Origin: Setoptus koraiensis
Lineage: Eukaryota; Arthropoda
Assembly: GCA_048013815.1 (NCBI GenBank)
Contig: CM106586.1
Span: forward strand, 19,530,001-19,594,000
Length of the DNA: 64,000 nucleotides
Direction: 5' to 3'
Both the position numbers and the translations under genes were made by a program. Shown piece after piece: positions 13,434 through 24,655 of the stretch. Position 1 is the stretch's first letter, and each line of letters starts with the position of its first letter. Below the pieces are notes generated by a model. It did not search any database. It had not been told where the DNA came from and saw only the letters and a list, made by a program, of their open reading frames with translations.

Positions 13434-13661
13434 AAGGCATTTTTTTGGCTGTTCCTATTGGGGATAAAAATGTGATGCTGAGTGGTTTCTAGTTAATAGT
13501 TGGGATGAATAAATGAATGGTCGCTGGCGAGGCGCAATGTCAGCGTATACTTAGGCGTGTTTTTATTTGCAGAATATCGGCTGACAAGAGTGTTATGTCA
13601 TGTGATGTGGATGTTGGTGAGACTGAATCACGAATATTGCGACAATTTTTGTTCTGAGCAT
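13430..13661 (-). pseudogene. Relic secreted thioredoxin-like copy (exon 1 and intron 1 only)
   Basis: Read on the minus strand from ATG at 13661, the first residues (MLRTKIVAIFVIQ) match the signal peptides of the array, then the frame ends after 22 codons. Downstream lies a recognisable copy of the family's intron 1, including its AATAG acceptor at about 13456. Only a few bases of exon 2 remain before the short-repeat fragment. The splice donor is damaged. This marks the left edge of the array and faces away from the intact gene at 14811. Confidence 0.65.
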
Positions 13662-13935
13662 GATTGTTTCGGTGATTCGGTGTTTATTGCTACGGCGAAT
13701 GATACTAACAAACCAGTGATACAGATTCTATATTATTGATTGGTGCGCAAACTGACAGTATCTACTGCTCGGTGTAGGCATTTCTAACACCGACATTTCT
13801 TGTAAACCAGGAATGACCATTTTGCGCATAGACCAGAGAAAACGCTCAACACAGCCACCCAGCTCCCGGAGACTTGTTTCCGTTATTGTAAACATGTTTA
13901 CCTGTTGGCTCTTACAGCAACAGTCTTGCCATTTT

Positions 13936-14510
13936 GTGACATGTCAGCGAGATTACTGCGCTGTTGTTATCTTGTCCAGGCACATCATCGCATCGGCCAA
14001 GATAGAAATCTCAGAGCAATCTGTCTTTAATTAGCACTGCCGTATTCTCTCTTCGCTATATGTAAACAAACAAATTATGGCATAGGAAAAATCCATAATT
14101 GATTGCCATAGCTCACGTAATGAGCGCTGCATCAAGAAAAGAAGCAACACCAGGAGAGACAGATATGAACACAAACAAGCTGGCGCAATCACAACAAATT
14201 GCATCTAATGCACGATGAATCAGTACGCAGAATATAAAATTAACACCAAGCGAGTGAACACAGCTAACAAGATGCAGCCCAAGTGCAAGTGTGAGATGGT
14301 GCTTCTTTTCTTGATGCAGCGCTCATCACGTGAACTATGGCGATCAATTATGGATTTTTCCTATGCCAACATTTGTTTGTTTACATATAGCGAAGAGAGA
14401 ATACGGCAGTGCTAATTAAAGACAGATTGCTCTGAGATATCTATCTTGGCCGATGCGATGATGTGCCTGGACAAGATAACAACAGCGCAGTAATCTCGCC
14501 GACGTGTCAC
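13936..14510. repeat. Large palindrome (about 211-bp arms) between divergent copies
   Basis: The left arm (13936-14146) is repeated in reverse complement at 14300-14510, with a spacer of about 150 bp. Related palindromes occur at 18893-19600 and 31150-31835. Each lies upstream of array promoters, so the palindrome separates gene copies pointing in opposite directions. Confidence 0.8.
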
Positions 14511-14645
14511 AGAAGACCTAGAAGTAGATGTTCTACCAGTTACAGGTTTCAAACTTACGCTCTGTTGTGCCCAGGGTAAAGTGCGATACGCGTACCCATG
14601 TACCTTGAAACATGTTTGCAAATCGCGATTGTGTAGATCGCCCCG

Positions 14646-14653
14646 TATAAATA
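14646..14653 (+). promoter_or_regulatory. TATA box (TATAAATA) of the 14.8-kb gene
   Basis: TATAAATACTGG lies 165 nt before the start codon. The block around it (AAACATGTTTGC upstream, ATCGCGAT, then the TATA box) recurs before most array genes, and the core also precedes the intact thioredoxin at 33792. Confidence 0.7.
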
Positions 14654-14810
14654 CTGGTAAAATGATTACTTTTTACTCATTGCCACAGTCGCTTAATCGA
14701 GCAAACACTATAGATTGTACGAAAATCGCCAGTCCGTGGACTAGTCAATAGGACATCAAGAGTTATCCGTGCTTCTTTTTCATCATCAATTAAACATCAA
14801 CTGAATAATC

Positions 14811-15386
14811 ATGCTTACATCAAAGATTGGCTCCATATTGCTAATTCAGGTCTTGGTCATGTATGCCACAGCAACCAGAAAAGAGGTTCCCCAAGTAACA
14901 ACGGATGTAAGTATAGGCTCAGAATACGCCTCGTTGCTAATCATTGATATCAATCACTAACTATAATCCGATTGGGATCATATTTCAACCCATTCTTTCT
15001 CCTCAATAGGATGAACTTAAGGGGCACTTAGCAAGAGCCGGCGACAAATTTGTTCTGCTCGCCTTGTACATAGAATCTGATCCACTTTATAAACTTCTGG
15101 AAGAAATCAGCGAAGAGGCCGAGTTTGCTGGACGTGTGGTTCCGGTGGCAGCTAACGCCGCCAAAGCGACGGTGAGACATTCTTGACATTTTCACTCACG
15201 ATTTGATTCTCATTATTGATTCACTAATTAAATGTCTGTGTTTTTGCCCACTCACAGGATCTCGTCGCTCAGTATGGAAGCGGTTTCCCACCGTCATTTG
15301 TTCTGTTCCAAAATGGGAATGAAGTCGAACGATTCTCTACGGATAGCAAGCAGCGATTGAAGGATATACTTTATACACACTTCTAA
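14811..15386 (+). CDS. Secreted redox-dead thioredoxin-like protein, intact copy A
   Basis: Exons 14811-14906, 15010-15171 and 15258-15386 join in phase 0 to 128 residues. Exon 1 codes a signal peptide (MLTSKIGSILLIQVLVMY, then a short spacer). Exon 2 aligns with the first half of thioredoxin: AGDKFVLLALY matches [11 protein letters not shown] of the gene at 33920, but the WCGPC segment is replaced by IESDPLYKLL, so no redox cysteines remain. Exon 3 keeps the fold's cis-proline region (PPSFVLF) and ends at TAA. Introns are 103 and 86 nt, GT-AG. A TATA box lies at 14646 and an AATAAA at 15490. By family logic the product is exported and acts by binding rather than dithiol exchange; that is inference. 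Partner and role are unknown. Confidence 0.85.
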
Positions 15387-15489
15387 CAGTCCAATCATAT
15401 CTGACTCATTTCTCCTGAAATCAATTCGAAACACACTTGCGGTGCCTGTAAGCTAGAAAAACAAATGTATCAAACATTGTTCTAACAGA

Positions 15490-15495
15490 AATAAA
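15490..15495 (+). terminator. AATAAA signal of the 14.8-kb gene
   Basis: Canonical signal about 105 nt after the stop codon. The same ACAGAAATAAAT context follows most other array copies. Confidence 0.65.
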
Positions 15496-15654
15496 TCCTA
15501 TCAATTGGTATTGAAAAATGTACCCAATTTGAGACAATTGTTTGTGTTCATATCTCTCGTACGCGGCAAAGAGCGAATGCAGCAGTGCGAATTAAAGAGA
15601 TACTGCTCTGAAATATCTTGGCCGCTACAGGAAGAGATTGAAGTGCCTCGCGCA

Positions 15655-16407
15655 GATAACAACCGCGCACTAATGCGGATATCTCACAGAATAGCAATAC
15701 TCTTGCAGTAATGTAAATTTATCCAACAGGTACATTCGTGGTGCACGCGTAGGTGTAGTGCGTTTTCCTCCCCTCTACGCGGAATCGTAATTCCAGAGCT
15801 CGATGAGCAGATATTCTGCCAGTGCCTGACCTGTTGTAAGCGGGGGAAATCGCGACACTCATATCCCACTGGTTACACAGTGTCACAGCCACATAATTGA
15901 GCAAATATCAAACATTGAGCTTGTCGTCCCCTCAGTCCACTGAAAGATCGTGAGTAGGCAAGGTTCGGTCGATTTGCGACTCCCCAGCTCGCCCAGTCAC
16001 CCGAAATCTCCAGAAAACTGGAGAGAAAAAGAAAAAAAATTACAGCTGACGAGAAAAAAAGTGTGACCTATATTGCGACTGATATCGAGACCGATAGCGT
16101 GACATTTTTCCTTAATGAAGTTTAAAAGATCTAAATTTTCGTACGTAGCCTACCTACGATACAACAAATACAGTCAGTTCCTATACCAGACAGTAACACA
16201 GCAAGATGACCTAACACAGTCTGTATCGCTGGTTTTATTTTCATAATCAATTAAATAATGCTCAGAACAGAAATTGTCGCGATATTCTTGATTCGGTTCA
16301 TGGTCATGCATGGCACAACATTCTCAAAACACGTTTCCGAATTAAAAACGGAAGCATAGGCTCAAAATACAACTCGTTAGTAAAAAGATATTGAAATTTT
16401 GGAATAA
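15655..16407 (+). repeat. Triplicated array unit, copy 1 (orphan signal-peptide unit)
   Basis: About 750 bp, nearly identical to 23925-24655 and 30240-31045. It carries a promoter-like upstream part and an exon-1-like ORF, but none of exons 2 and 3. A partial inverted copy lies at 24653-24825. Confidence 0.85.
16258..16359 (+). CDS. Orphan signal-peptide exon, 33-codon ORF
   Basis: ATG CTC AGA ACA matches exon 1 of the secreted family (MLRTEIVAIFLIRFMVMHG), but the splice donor GTAAGT is lost (GCATAG) and the frame ends at TAG. No thioredoxin body follows before the next gene. It is either a dead remnant or a very short secreted peptide. The frame is kept longer (40 codons) in its two relatives at 24466 and 30854. 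Confidence 0.4.
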   Translation: MLRTEIVAIFLIRFMVMHGTTFSKHVSELKTEA

Positions 16408-16757
16408 CGAGGGAAAACGCTCGACTTCCTCGCCTGAACCATAAAACATGTTTGCGATGTCGTACCTGTTGACTCCTGCTGCAACAGACTCGCAATTCTG
16501 CGAGTTGTCACCATTACTGCACTCTTGTGATATCTCAGAGCAATCTCTTTTTAATTCCTACTGCTGCATTCTCTTTTCTGCGTACGAGAGATATGAACAC
16601 AAACAATCGTCTCAAATTCGGTACATCTTTCAATCCCAATTGAAAGAATTTATTTTGGTTAGAATATTGATTGATACATTCGCTTCTCTAGCTTACAGGC
16701 ACCGTAAGTGTGTTTCGAATTGATTTCAGGAGAAATAAGTCAGACATCGTTGGGCTA

Positions 16758-17354
16758 CTAGAAATGTTCGAGATATGTGTAAAGTTTTTTCATCAAAGGA
16801 CGTACGCCAGGCGCATCAAAGTTTTTGACCTCAATTCCTCTTTGGAATAGAACATATGACGGTTCGACTGAGATATTATACTTGGCGACAAGTTCCTGTG
16901 AGTGGGCAAAAACACAAACATTCCATTAGTGAATCAATAATGAGAAATGAATCGTGAGTGAAAATGTCAACAATATCTCACCTTCGCTTTGACAATGTCG
17001 GCTGCGAGCGGAACAAAATTTTCACCAAATTCGCCTTTTGCGAATATATAGTCCAAAATTTGATAATATGAATTAGATTCATTGTAAAAGGCGAGCAGAA
17101 CAAATTTGTCGCCGGCTTTTTCAAATTGCCCCTCAAGTTCATCCTATTGAGGAGAAAAAATGGGTTGAAATATGAGCACGATTGGCTTCTAGTTAATGAT
17201 TAATGTCGATGATCAGAAGCAAGTCGTATTTCGAGCCCAAACTTACATTCGTTGTTATATGTGGAATGTCTTCTGAGAGTGTTTTTGAGAGTGTTGTGCC
17301 ATACATGACCAAGACCTGAATCAGCAATATGGAGACAATTTTTGATGTAAGCAT
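16758..17354 (-). CDS. Secreted redox-dead thioredoxin-like protein, intact copy B
   Basis: Minus-strand exons 17354-17247, 17143-16982 and 16895-16758, all phase 0, give 135 residues. Exon 1 encodes a signal peptide (MLTSKIVSILLIQVLVMYG) and a spacer in which the short motif TLS(K/E) is doubled. Exon 2 keeps AGDKFVLLAFY, then NESNSYYQIL where thioredoxin has [10 protein letters not shown], so both catalytic cysteines are absent. Exon 3 keeps the EPSYVLF cis-proline segment. A TATA box lies upstream at 17498-17505. All splice sites are canonical and the frame is intact. Tail-to-tail with the unit at 15.66-16.41 kb. Confidence 0.85.
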
Positions 17355-17497
17355 GATTATTTAGTTGATGATGAAAATAAAAGCAGTAATAATCGTTGAT
17401 TTCTTATTGTCTAGTATACGCACTGAAAGTATTCATACAATCTATGACAGATACTCGACTGAGCGACTTTAAATGCTCAGTGCAATAATTTTACCAG

Positions 17498-17505
17498 TAT
17501 TTATA
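17498..17505 (-). promoter_or_regulatory. TATA box of copy B
   Basis: TATAAATACTGG on the minus strand, 144 nt before the start codon, in the shared array promoter block. Confidence 0.65.
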
Positions 17506-18061
17506 TACGGAGCGATCACTTAATCACGATCCGCAAACATGTTTCATGGCACAGGGGTACAAGTATCGCACTTTCACCGGCGCACAACGGAGCGTAAGTT
17601 TGACACTAGTAGAAGATCAACTCCTCGGTCTCGGAAATAACAATTTTTAGCATAGACGAGGGAAAACCCTATACACAGCCAGCCCTGCACCGAGAAACAT
17701 TTTTGCGTTATTGTAAACATGTTTACCTGTCAACTCTTGTCGCAACAGTCTTGCCATTCTTTGAGTTGTCAGCATTACTGTGTTGTTGTTATCTTATCGG
17801 GGCACGTCAATCTTTTCTTGTATCGGCCATAATATCTCAGAGCGATCTGTATTTGATTCGCACTGCCGTATTCTCTCTTTTCTGCGTACGAGAGATATTA
17901 ACACAAACAATCGTCTCAAATTGGGTACATTTTTCAATCCTTATTGATAGGATTTATTTCTGTTAGAACAATGTTTGATACATTTGTTTTTTTGGCTTAC
18001 AGTCACCGTAAGTGTGTTTTGAATTTATTTCAGGTGAAATGAGTCAGATATAATTGGGCTG

Positions 18062-18576
18062 CTAGAAATGTTGCATAAGTAAATGCTTCAAATGCTCATC
18101 GTCATTCGTTTCGAATGTCGTGCTCATGTGTCCATTTTCGAATAGAACACTTGTCGGGGTGTTCTCGATACGATACCGGTGGGCGAGATCCTGTTAGTGG
18201 GCGAGAACACGAACATTTCATTAGTGAATCAATAATGAGAATCGAATCGAGAGTGAAAATGTCAAGAATGTCTCACCTCCGCTTTGGCGACATCAGCCGC
18301 CAGAGGAACCAGACGTCCAGTAAATGGGGCTTCTGTGACCCATTTACGTTCTAGAACCTTATAAAATGGACAAGACTCTTCTTTGTAAAAGACGAGCAGA
18401 ACAAATTTGTCGCCGGCTCTTTCTAAGTGCTCGTCAAGTTCATCCTATTGAGGAGAAAAAATGGGTTGAAATATGAGCCCGATTGGCTTCTAGTTAGTGA
18501 TTAAATTCAATGATCACCAGCGAGGCGTATTCTGAGCCTATACTTACATCCGTTGTTACTTTGGGAACCTCTTTTG
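18062..18576 (-). pseudogene. Secreted thioredoxin-like copy C, signal peptide deleted
   Basis: Exon 2 (18444-18277, 56 codons) and exon 3 (18190-18062, TAG) are open with good splice sites, but exon 1 has lost its first two thirds. The 5' leader runs directly into the AAAGAGGTTCCC end of exon 1 (about 18576-18548), so no start codon or signal peptide remains. Exon 2 has the full thioredoxin length and one cysteine in the active-site region (FYKEESCPFYKVL). A TATA-like block (18747-18754) lies upstream. Either recently inactivated or using an unseen start. Confidence 0.75.
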
Positions 18577-18892
18577 ATGTTTAATTGATGATGAAAAAGC
18601 ATTTATTTTCAGAATAGATTTTCAGAATAAGCAGGGATAACTCTTAATGTCCTATTGTCTAGTCTACAAACTGGCGATTTTCGTACAATCTAAAGTGTTT
18701 GCTCGATTAAGCGACTGTGGCAATGAGTAAAAAGTAATAATGTTACCAGTATTTATACGGAGCGATCTACACAATCGCGATTTGCAAACATGTTTCAAGG
18801 TACATGGGTACGCGTATCGCACTTTACCCTGGGCACAACAGAGCGTAAGTTTGAAACCTGTAACTGGTAGAACATCTACTTCTAGGTCTTCT

Positions 18893-19600
18893 GTGACACG
18901 TCGGCGAGATTACTGCGCTGTTGTTATCTTGTCCAGGCACATCATCGCATCGGCCAAGATAGATATCTCAGAGCGATCTGTCTTTAATTAGCACTTCCGT
19001 ATTCTCTCTTTGCTATATGTAAACAAACAAATGTTGGCATAGGAAAAATCCCTAATTGATCGCCATAGCTCACGTAGCATAATGAGCGCTGCATCAAGAA
19101 AAGAAGCACCACCAGGAGAGACAGATATGAACACAAACAAGCTGGCGCAATCACAACAAATTCTGGCCCATTATCGTTGACATTTTTCTTAATTCTCATT
19201 CTGATGACAACTGATTTCGAAAGCGACCTGTCGAGTCGCAGCATCAAACTCAACTTGTCAAAGCTTACCTGGCGTCAAAGCTGCTATACGTTATCCTTTG
19301 CGATTGCACCTAATCCACGATGAAAACCAACACCAAGCGAGTGAACACAGCTAACAAGATGCAGCCCAAGTGCAAGTGTGAGATGGTGCTTCTTTTCTTG
19401 ATGCAGCGCTCATTACGTGAATTATGGCGATCAATTAGGGATTTGTCCTATGCCAACATTTGTTTGTTCACATCTCTCGTACGCGTCAAAGAGAGAATAC
19501 GGCAGTGCGAATTAAAGAGAGATTGCTCTGACAACTTGTGAGATATTCTGGCCGCTACAGCAGGAGATTGAAGTGCCACGATAAGATAACAACAACACAG
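18893..19600. repeat. Large palindrome between copies C and D
   Basis: The left arm 18893-19107 recurs inverted from 19387. The match is good to about 19490, then shifts to a related variant. It separates the minus-strand copy C from the plus-strand copy D. Confidence 0.7.
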
Positions 19601-19861
19601 TAATGCTGACAACTCAAAGAATGGCAAGACTGTTGCGGTAAGAGTCAACAGGTACAATATCGCAAACATGTTTCATGGTGCAGGGCTGGCTGGGTAGAGC
19701 GTTTTCCCTGGTGTATGCGCAAAATCGTTATTCCTGAGAACGAGCAGTTGATGTTCAGCAAGTTTCAAACTTATGCTCCGTTGTGCGCCGGGGAAAGTGC
19801 GATACTCGTACCCCTTTGACATGAAACATGTTTGCGAATCGCGATCGTATAAATCGGCCAG

Positions 19862-19869
19862 TGTAAATA
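19862..19869 (+). promoter_or_regulatory. Degenerate TATA box of copy D
   Basis: TGTAAATACTGG replaces TATAAATACTGG in an otherwise conserved promoter block (ATCGCGATCGTATAAATCGG just upstream offers a second TATA). Expression may be weaker. Confidence 0.4.
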
Positions 19870-20005
19870 CTGGCAATATTATGCCGTTTTTCTCGGAGCC
19901 ATAGTCGCATAATCGAGTAACTATCACAGATTGTCAGTCCCTACACTAGACAATAAGACATCAAGGATTATCCCTGCTTTTATTTTCACCATCAACTAAA
20001 TAACC

Positions 20006-20619
20006 ATGCTCACATCAAAAATTGTCTCGATGATCCTAATTCAGGCCATGTTCCTGTATAGCGCGACACTCTCAAAAGAATGGAAAACATGCACCAGACT
20101 TCCCTTAGTAATAACGCGTGTAATTATAGGTTCAAAATGCGCCTCGTTGCTGATCATTGAATCCATTAATTAGACTAATGAGAATAATTAGAAGCTAATT
20201 GTTCATCTTATGACCACACCGTTTTTCACCCAAATAGCAACAACTCTCCGAGCAATTCGCTAAAGCCGGAGACACACCGGTCCTTGTCTACTCCTACTAC
20301 CGAGCTCCGAGTGCTGAGCTCTGTAATGAAATAGAGTATCTCATAAACAGGGAAAAGCCTCTTAAGTTAGTCACACTCAGAGTTGACGCCTTTGAAGCCG
20401 AGGTATGCTACTCTCGATATTCCCACTCACGATTGAATAACCACAATTGATCCACCACAATTGATCTTTGTTTTTCTCCTAACACAGCACCCTTTGGGGA
20501 TTGACTTTGACTTTCGCTCAGTGGTTCTATTCAGTAAAGGCAAGGAGATCGGCCGGGCGACAGACAAGAATAGTATGTCAGACATGTTCGCCAAGCATGC
20601 ATCTAGGATCTTAACATGA
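20006..20619 (+). CDS. Secreted thioredoxin-like protein, hybrid copy D
   Basis: Exons 20006-20119, 20238-20402 and 20488-20619 give 136 residues in phase 0. Exon 1 is the family signal peptide (MLTSKIVSMILIQAMFLY) plus an extra Cys-containing spacer. From mid intron 1 onward the gene follows the intact thioredoxin at 33.9 kb instead: EQFAKAGD, VDAFEAE, and an intron 2 starting GTATGCTACTCTCGATATTC. The CxxC is replaced by YRAPSAELC, and the cis-proline motif of exon 3 is also gone (DFRSVVLF). It therefore looks like a chimera, or an early branch, of secreted and ordinary thioredoxin sequence. The frame is fully open. Confidence 0.75.
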
Positions 20620-20774
20620 GGTCGGCTAATTCTATTCGAACAGCGAGAAGGATTTGAAGCGTAAACTTGAGCAACGATATCTGACACATTTCTCCTGAAA
20701 TCAATCCGAAACACACTTACAAGCTAGAGAAACAAATGTATCAAACATTATTCTAACAGAAATTAATTCCATCG

Positions 20775-21350
20775 ATTGGAATGGAGTAATTCACTCAATA
20801 TGATAAGAATCTGCAATAGTCTACCATTATTTGCTCACTATAGCTATCTATCTCACAGCCACTCATCTGCCGATGCAAATTTGTCCAAACATGATGTCCG
20901 AGACTTGATCTTTCGTCGTTCTGCATTGCGCGCGACGGAAGCTCGGCAAATAAATCTCTGCGCGAGCTTAGAAGCTTATATTCACCTGGAAACTTAAATC
21001 TTGCAACTTTTTTAGTGATCGGGGGAGAAAGTCCTGGGTAGGCTCAGAAATGCAGCTCCCGCTTTTCATTTGACACCCTGAATTACAGGCAAAGATTAAC
21101 TGCCATCAGGAGCTTTTCTACTCCAGTCGATGAATTGACAATCAAGTCATTCGTATTTGACATTATCGATATCCATGGTTTCCAATTTATGGAATGAAAT
21201 TCAATCTAAAGTCGCTACTTCATTCGTCAATATTTTATGTGCACTCTGTAACGGGGATCGACCGGGAGGGCAGCGGGAGCGAAGTTCGGAAAGCACTAGT
21301 GAGAGATGCACTGTTGAGCCTACACAGAATTTGCTCCCCCGATCACTAAA
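20775..21350 (+). repeat. Dispersed repeat, copy 1 (partner at 32412-32998)
   Basis: About 570 bp shared at high identity with 32412-32998. It includes the left terminal-repeat sequence (TGCGCGCGACGG...CTTGCAAC) and ends at CCCCGATCACTAAAAAAG, where a second element begins. No coding role seen. Confidence 0.75.
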
Positions 21351-21351
21351 A

Positions 21352-21452
21352 AAGTTTAGTGATGGGGGGAAAGCTCCCGCCCATGGGAGAATTCTCCCCG
21401 GGAGATTTTTCACCGGAAGCTCCCGCGTGCCGTTCATGTGCCTCGCAAAGAT
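21352..21452 (+). repeat. Short GATGGGGGGA palindromic element
   Basis: About 100 bp beginning TTTAGTGATGGGGGGAAAGC and rich in short inverted repeats. A reverse-complement relative lies at 27458-27552. Confidence 0.6.
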
Positions 21453-21638
21453 AACGAGAGCGTAGTGATCTCGCTGGCTGTGTAGAGCGTTTTCCCCCCG
21501 TCTATGCGCAAAATCGTCATTCCTAAGACCGAGCATTGGATACTAGGATATTCTGCTAGTTTGCTCGGTTGTGCGCGGGGCAAGGCGCGATTCTCGTATA
21601 ATAATACATCGAGAATTTTCATCATCGACTAAATAATC

Positions 21639-22219
21639 ACAACAGAAATCGTCGCTCTATTTCTGGTTCAGGTATTGGTCATGTGTAGCACAACACAGTC
21701 AATAGAGTTTCCCGAAGTGAAGACGAATGTAAGTTTGGGCCCGACGCTCGCCTCATTATCGATCACTATCTATACTTAATTAGAAGTTATTAATTAAAAG
21801 CCAATTGTTGTCAATTATCATTTTGCAACACCTTCAGGCTTGCCTCCACAAGTAATTCGAGAAAGCCGGAGACAAAATAGTTCTGCTCACTTTTTTCGGC
21901 AAATCCCGTCCATTCATTGAGGAGATGAAGGAATGGATGGAAGAACCAGATAATGCACGAGATCAATGCATGTAGTTAGAGCGGACGTTAGCAAGGCTGA
22001 TGTAAATTATTATTGATATTATCACTCACCACGTAATTATCACTATTTACGATCCACTTATGCAATGTTCATGTTTTTCCCCACGCTCAGAGGTTGGCCC
22101 AAAAATATAAAGTTACACACACACCGTCACATGTTATTTTCCATCATGAAGAGTTTCTCGACGATTTCGATGCGTCTGATTACTCAAATATAAGGCCCAG
22201 AATTGACGCCCATTTCTAA
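21639..22219 (+). pseudogene. Broken secreted thioredoxin-like copy E
   Basis: Closest relative is the intact copy J at 29403. The start codon is deleted. Exon 2 (21838-22001) has a CAA-to-TAA change at the sixth codon and a length of 164 nt, so it is also frameshifted. Exon 3 (22091-22219) is still open with a THTPSHVIF cis-proline segment. No functional product is expected. Confidence 0.85.
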
Positions 22220-23077
22220 CAGCCTAGTGATAGATGGCTCATTCATCCTGAAATCAATTCACAACTCACTTACGGTGCCTGTAAGCTAGCGAAGCAAATG
22301 TATCAATCAAATTGATACAATTATTGTTACCAATCAATAAATGTGTGTGCAAATTGAATAAAGTTATGCAAAGTTAACTCGAAGCGATTGAATGGTGAAT
22401 TTGTGGCCATAATCAACACCAAGCAAGCGAAAACAGGAAAGAAGCAGCTCAAGTGATGGCAATCAATTAGGCACTTTTCCATCATTTTCACGTTTTTATG
22501 GTTGTTTGTGTTCACATTTATCGTACGCGGCAATGGGAATGCAGTGCGAATCAAAGACAGGTCGCTCTGAGATATTCTGGCCGACACAAGAAAAGATTAA
22601 AGTGCCTCGATAAGATAACAACAACACAGTAAAGCTGACAACTCACAGAATGGCAAGACTGTTGCGGCAAGAGTTGACAGGTAAACATGTTTACAATATC
22701 GCAAAAATGTTTCTCGTTGCTGGCTGTATAAAGCGTTCTCCCTCTCCTATGTGCAACATCGTCATTCCCGAAACCGAGGAGTAGATTACTACTGGTGACT
22801 AGTTTCAAACTTATGCTATGTTGTGCGCCGGGATAATTGCGATATTCGTACCCCTGTACCATGAAGCACGAATCGCGATCGTATAAATTTGTCTGTATAA
22901 ATGCTGGCAACATTATGCTGTTTTTAACAGAGCCATATTTGCATAATCCAGCAAATATCATACATTGGATGGATACTGTCATTTCCTGTCAGATCAGACA
23001 GTAACACAGCAAGGCGACCTACTAGAATCTTCATTCCAGCTTTTATTCTCAAAATCAACAAAGAAATCAAAGAAATC

Positions 23078-23671
23078 ATTCTCACAACAAAGATTGTCTC
23101 CATATTGCTAATTCAGGTCTTGGTCATGTATGGCACAGCAACCTCAAAAGTCATTCCCCAAATAACAACGGGTGTAAGTACAGGCCCAAAATACGCCTCG
23201 TTGCTAATCATTGATATCAATCACTAACTATAATCCGATTGGGATCATATTTCAACCCATTCCTTCTCCTTAATAGTATGAACTTGACGGCCACTTAGCA
23301 AGAGCCGGCAACAAATTTGTTTTGCTCGCCTTTTTCACAGAAGATAATCCATTTTATAAAGTTCTGGAGGATATTAGCGCAGAGGACCCGTTTGCTGGAC
23401 GTCTGGTTCCGGTGGCAGCTAACGTCGCCAAAGCGACGGTGAGACATTCTTGACATTTTCGCTCACGATTGATTTTTTTTGTTTACTATTGATTTACTGA
23501 CGAAATATTTATGTTTTTGCCCACTCACAGGATCTGGTCGCCAAGTATAATATCCGAGACACACCGTCATTTGCTCTATTCGAAAATGGAGATCTGATCA
23601 CCACATTCAATACGGATGACGAGGAAGATTTGAAGAACTATATACTTTATAATCGGCCCAATTATATCTGA
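23078..23671 (+). pseudogene. Secreted thioredoxin-like copy F, start codon lost (ATG to ATT)
   Basis: Exons 23078-23173, 23277-23438 and 23531-23671 are fully open in phase 0 (142 residues with a TPSFALF cis-proline segment), with canonical introns. The initiator is ATT, and no in-frame ATG lies shortly upstream. The first in-frame Met falls within the signal peptide. All else is intact, so loss must be recent, or a non-AUG start is used. Active-site segment: FFTEDNPFYKVL, no cysteine. Confidence 0.75.
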
Positions 23672-23924
23672 CTCATTTCTCCTGAAATCAATTCGAAACA
23701 CACTTACGGTGCCCGTAAGCTGGAAAAACAAATGTATCAAACATTATTCTGACAGAAATAAATCTTATCAATTGGGATTGAAAAATGTACCCAGTTTGAA
23801 ACGATTGTTTGTGTTTACATCTGTCGTAAGCGGCAAAGAGAATGCACCCTTGCGAATTAAAGAGAGACTGCTCTGGGATATCTTGGCCGATACAAGAACA
23901 GATTGATGTGCCTCGCGGAGATGA

Positions 23925-24655
23925 CAACCGCGCACTAATGCAGATATCTCACAGAATAGGTGTAGTGCGTTTTCGTCCCCTATGCGGAATCGTAATTCCA
24001 GAGCTCGATGAGCAGATATTCTGCCAGTGCCTGACCTGTTGTAAGCGGGGGAAATCGCGACACTCATACCCCACTGGTTACACAGTGTCACAGCCACATA
24101 ATTGAGCAAATATCAAACATTGAGCTTGTCGTCCCCTCAGTCGACTGAAAGATCGTGAGTAGGCAAGGTTCGGTCGATTTGCGACTCCCCAGCTCGCCCT
24201 CAGTCACCTGAAATCTCCAGAAAACTAGAGAGAAAAAGAAAAAAAAATTACAGCTGACGAGAAAAAAAGTGTGACCAATATTGCGACCGATATCGAGACC
24301 GATAGCGTGACATTTTTCCTTAATGAAGTTTAAAGGATCTAAATTTTCGTACGTAACCTACCTACGATACAACAAATACAGTCAGTTCCTATACCAGACA
24401 GTAACACAGCAAGATGACCTAACAGAGTCTGTATCGCTGGTTTTATTTTCATAATCAATTAAATAATGCTCAGAACAAAAATTGTCGCGATATTCTTGAT
24501 TCGGTTCTTGGTCATGCATGGCACAACATTCTCAAAAGATGTTTCCGAATTGAAAACGGAAGTGCAGGCTCAAAATACGACTCGTTAGTAACTTGAATTA
24601 GTATCGCGGACATAACAGAACGCTAATGACGATATTGAAATTTTGGAATAACGAG
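23925..24655 (+). repeat. Triplicated array unit, copy 2
   Basis: Near-identical to 15655-16407 and 30240-31045, with a short internal deletion near 23960. Followed at 24653-24825 by an inverted copy of its own left part. Confidence 0.8.
24466..24588 (+). CDS. Orphan signal-peptide exon, 40-codon ORF
   Basis: Starts MLRTKIVAIFLIRFLVMHG, a typical signal peptide, followed by about 20 polar residues, then TAG. The former splice donor reads GTGCAG and no exon 2 follows. Almost the same 40-codon frame is kept at 30854. It could make a tiny secreted peptide; equally it may be debris of a deleted gene. Confidence 0.4.
   Translation: MLRTKIVAIFLIRFLVMHGTTFSKDVSELKTEVQAQNTTR

Noticed and set aside
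13557-13739. 60-codon plus-strand ORF
   Set aside because: It is the antisense of the relic signal-peptide exon and intron 1 at 13430-13661.
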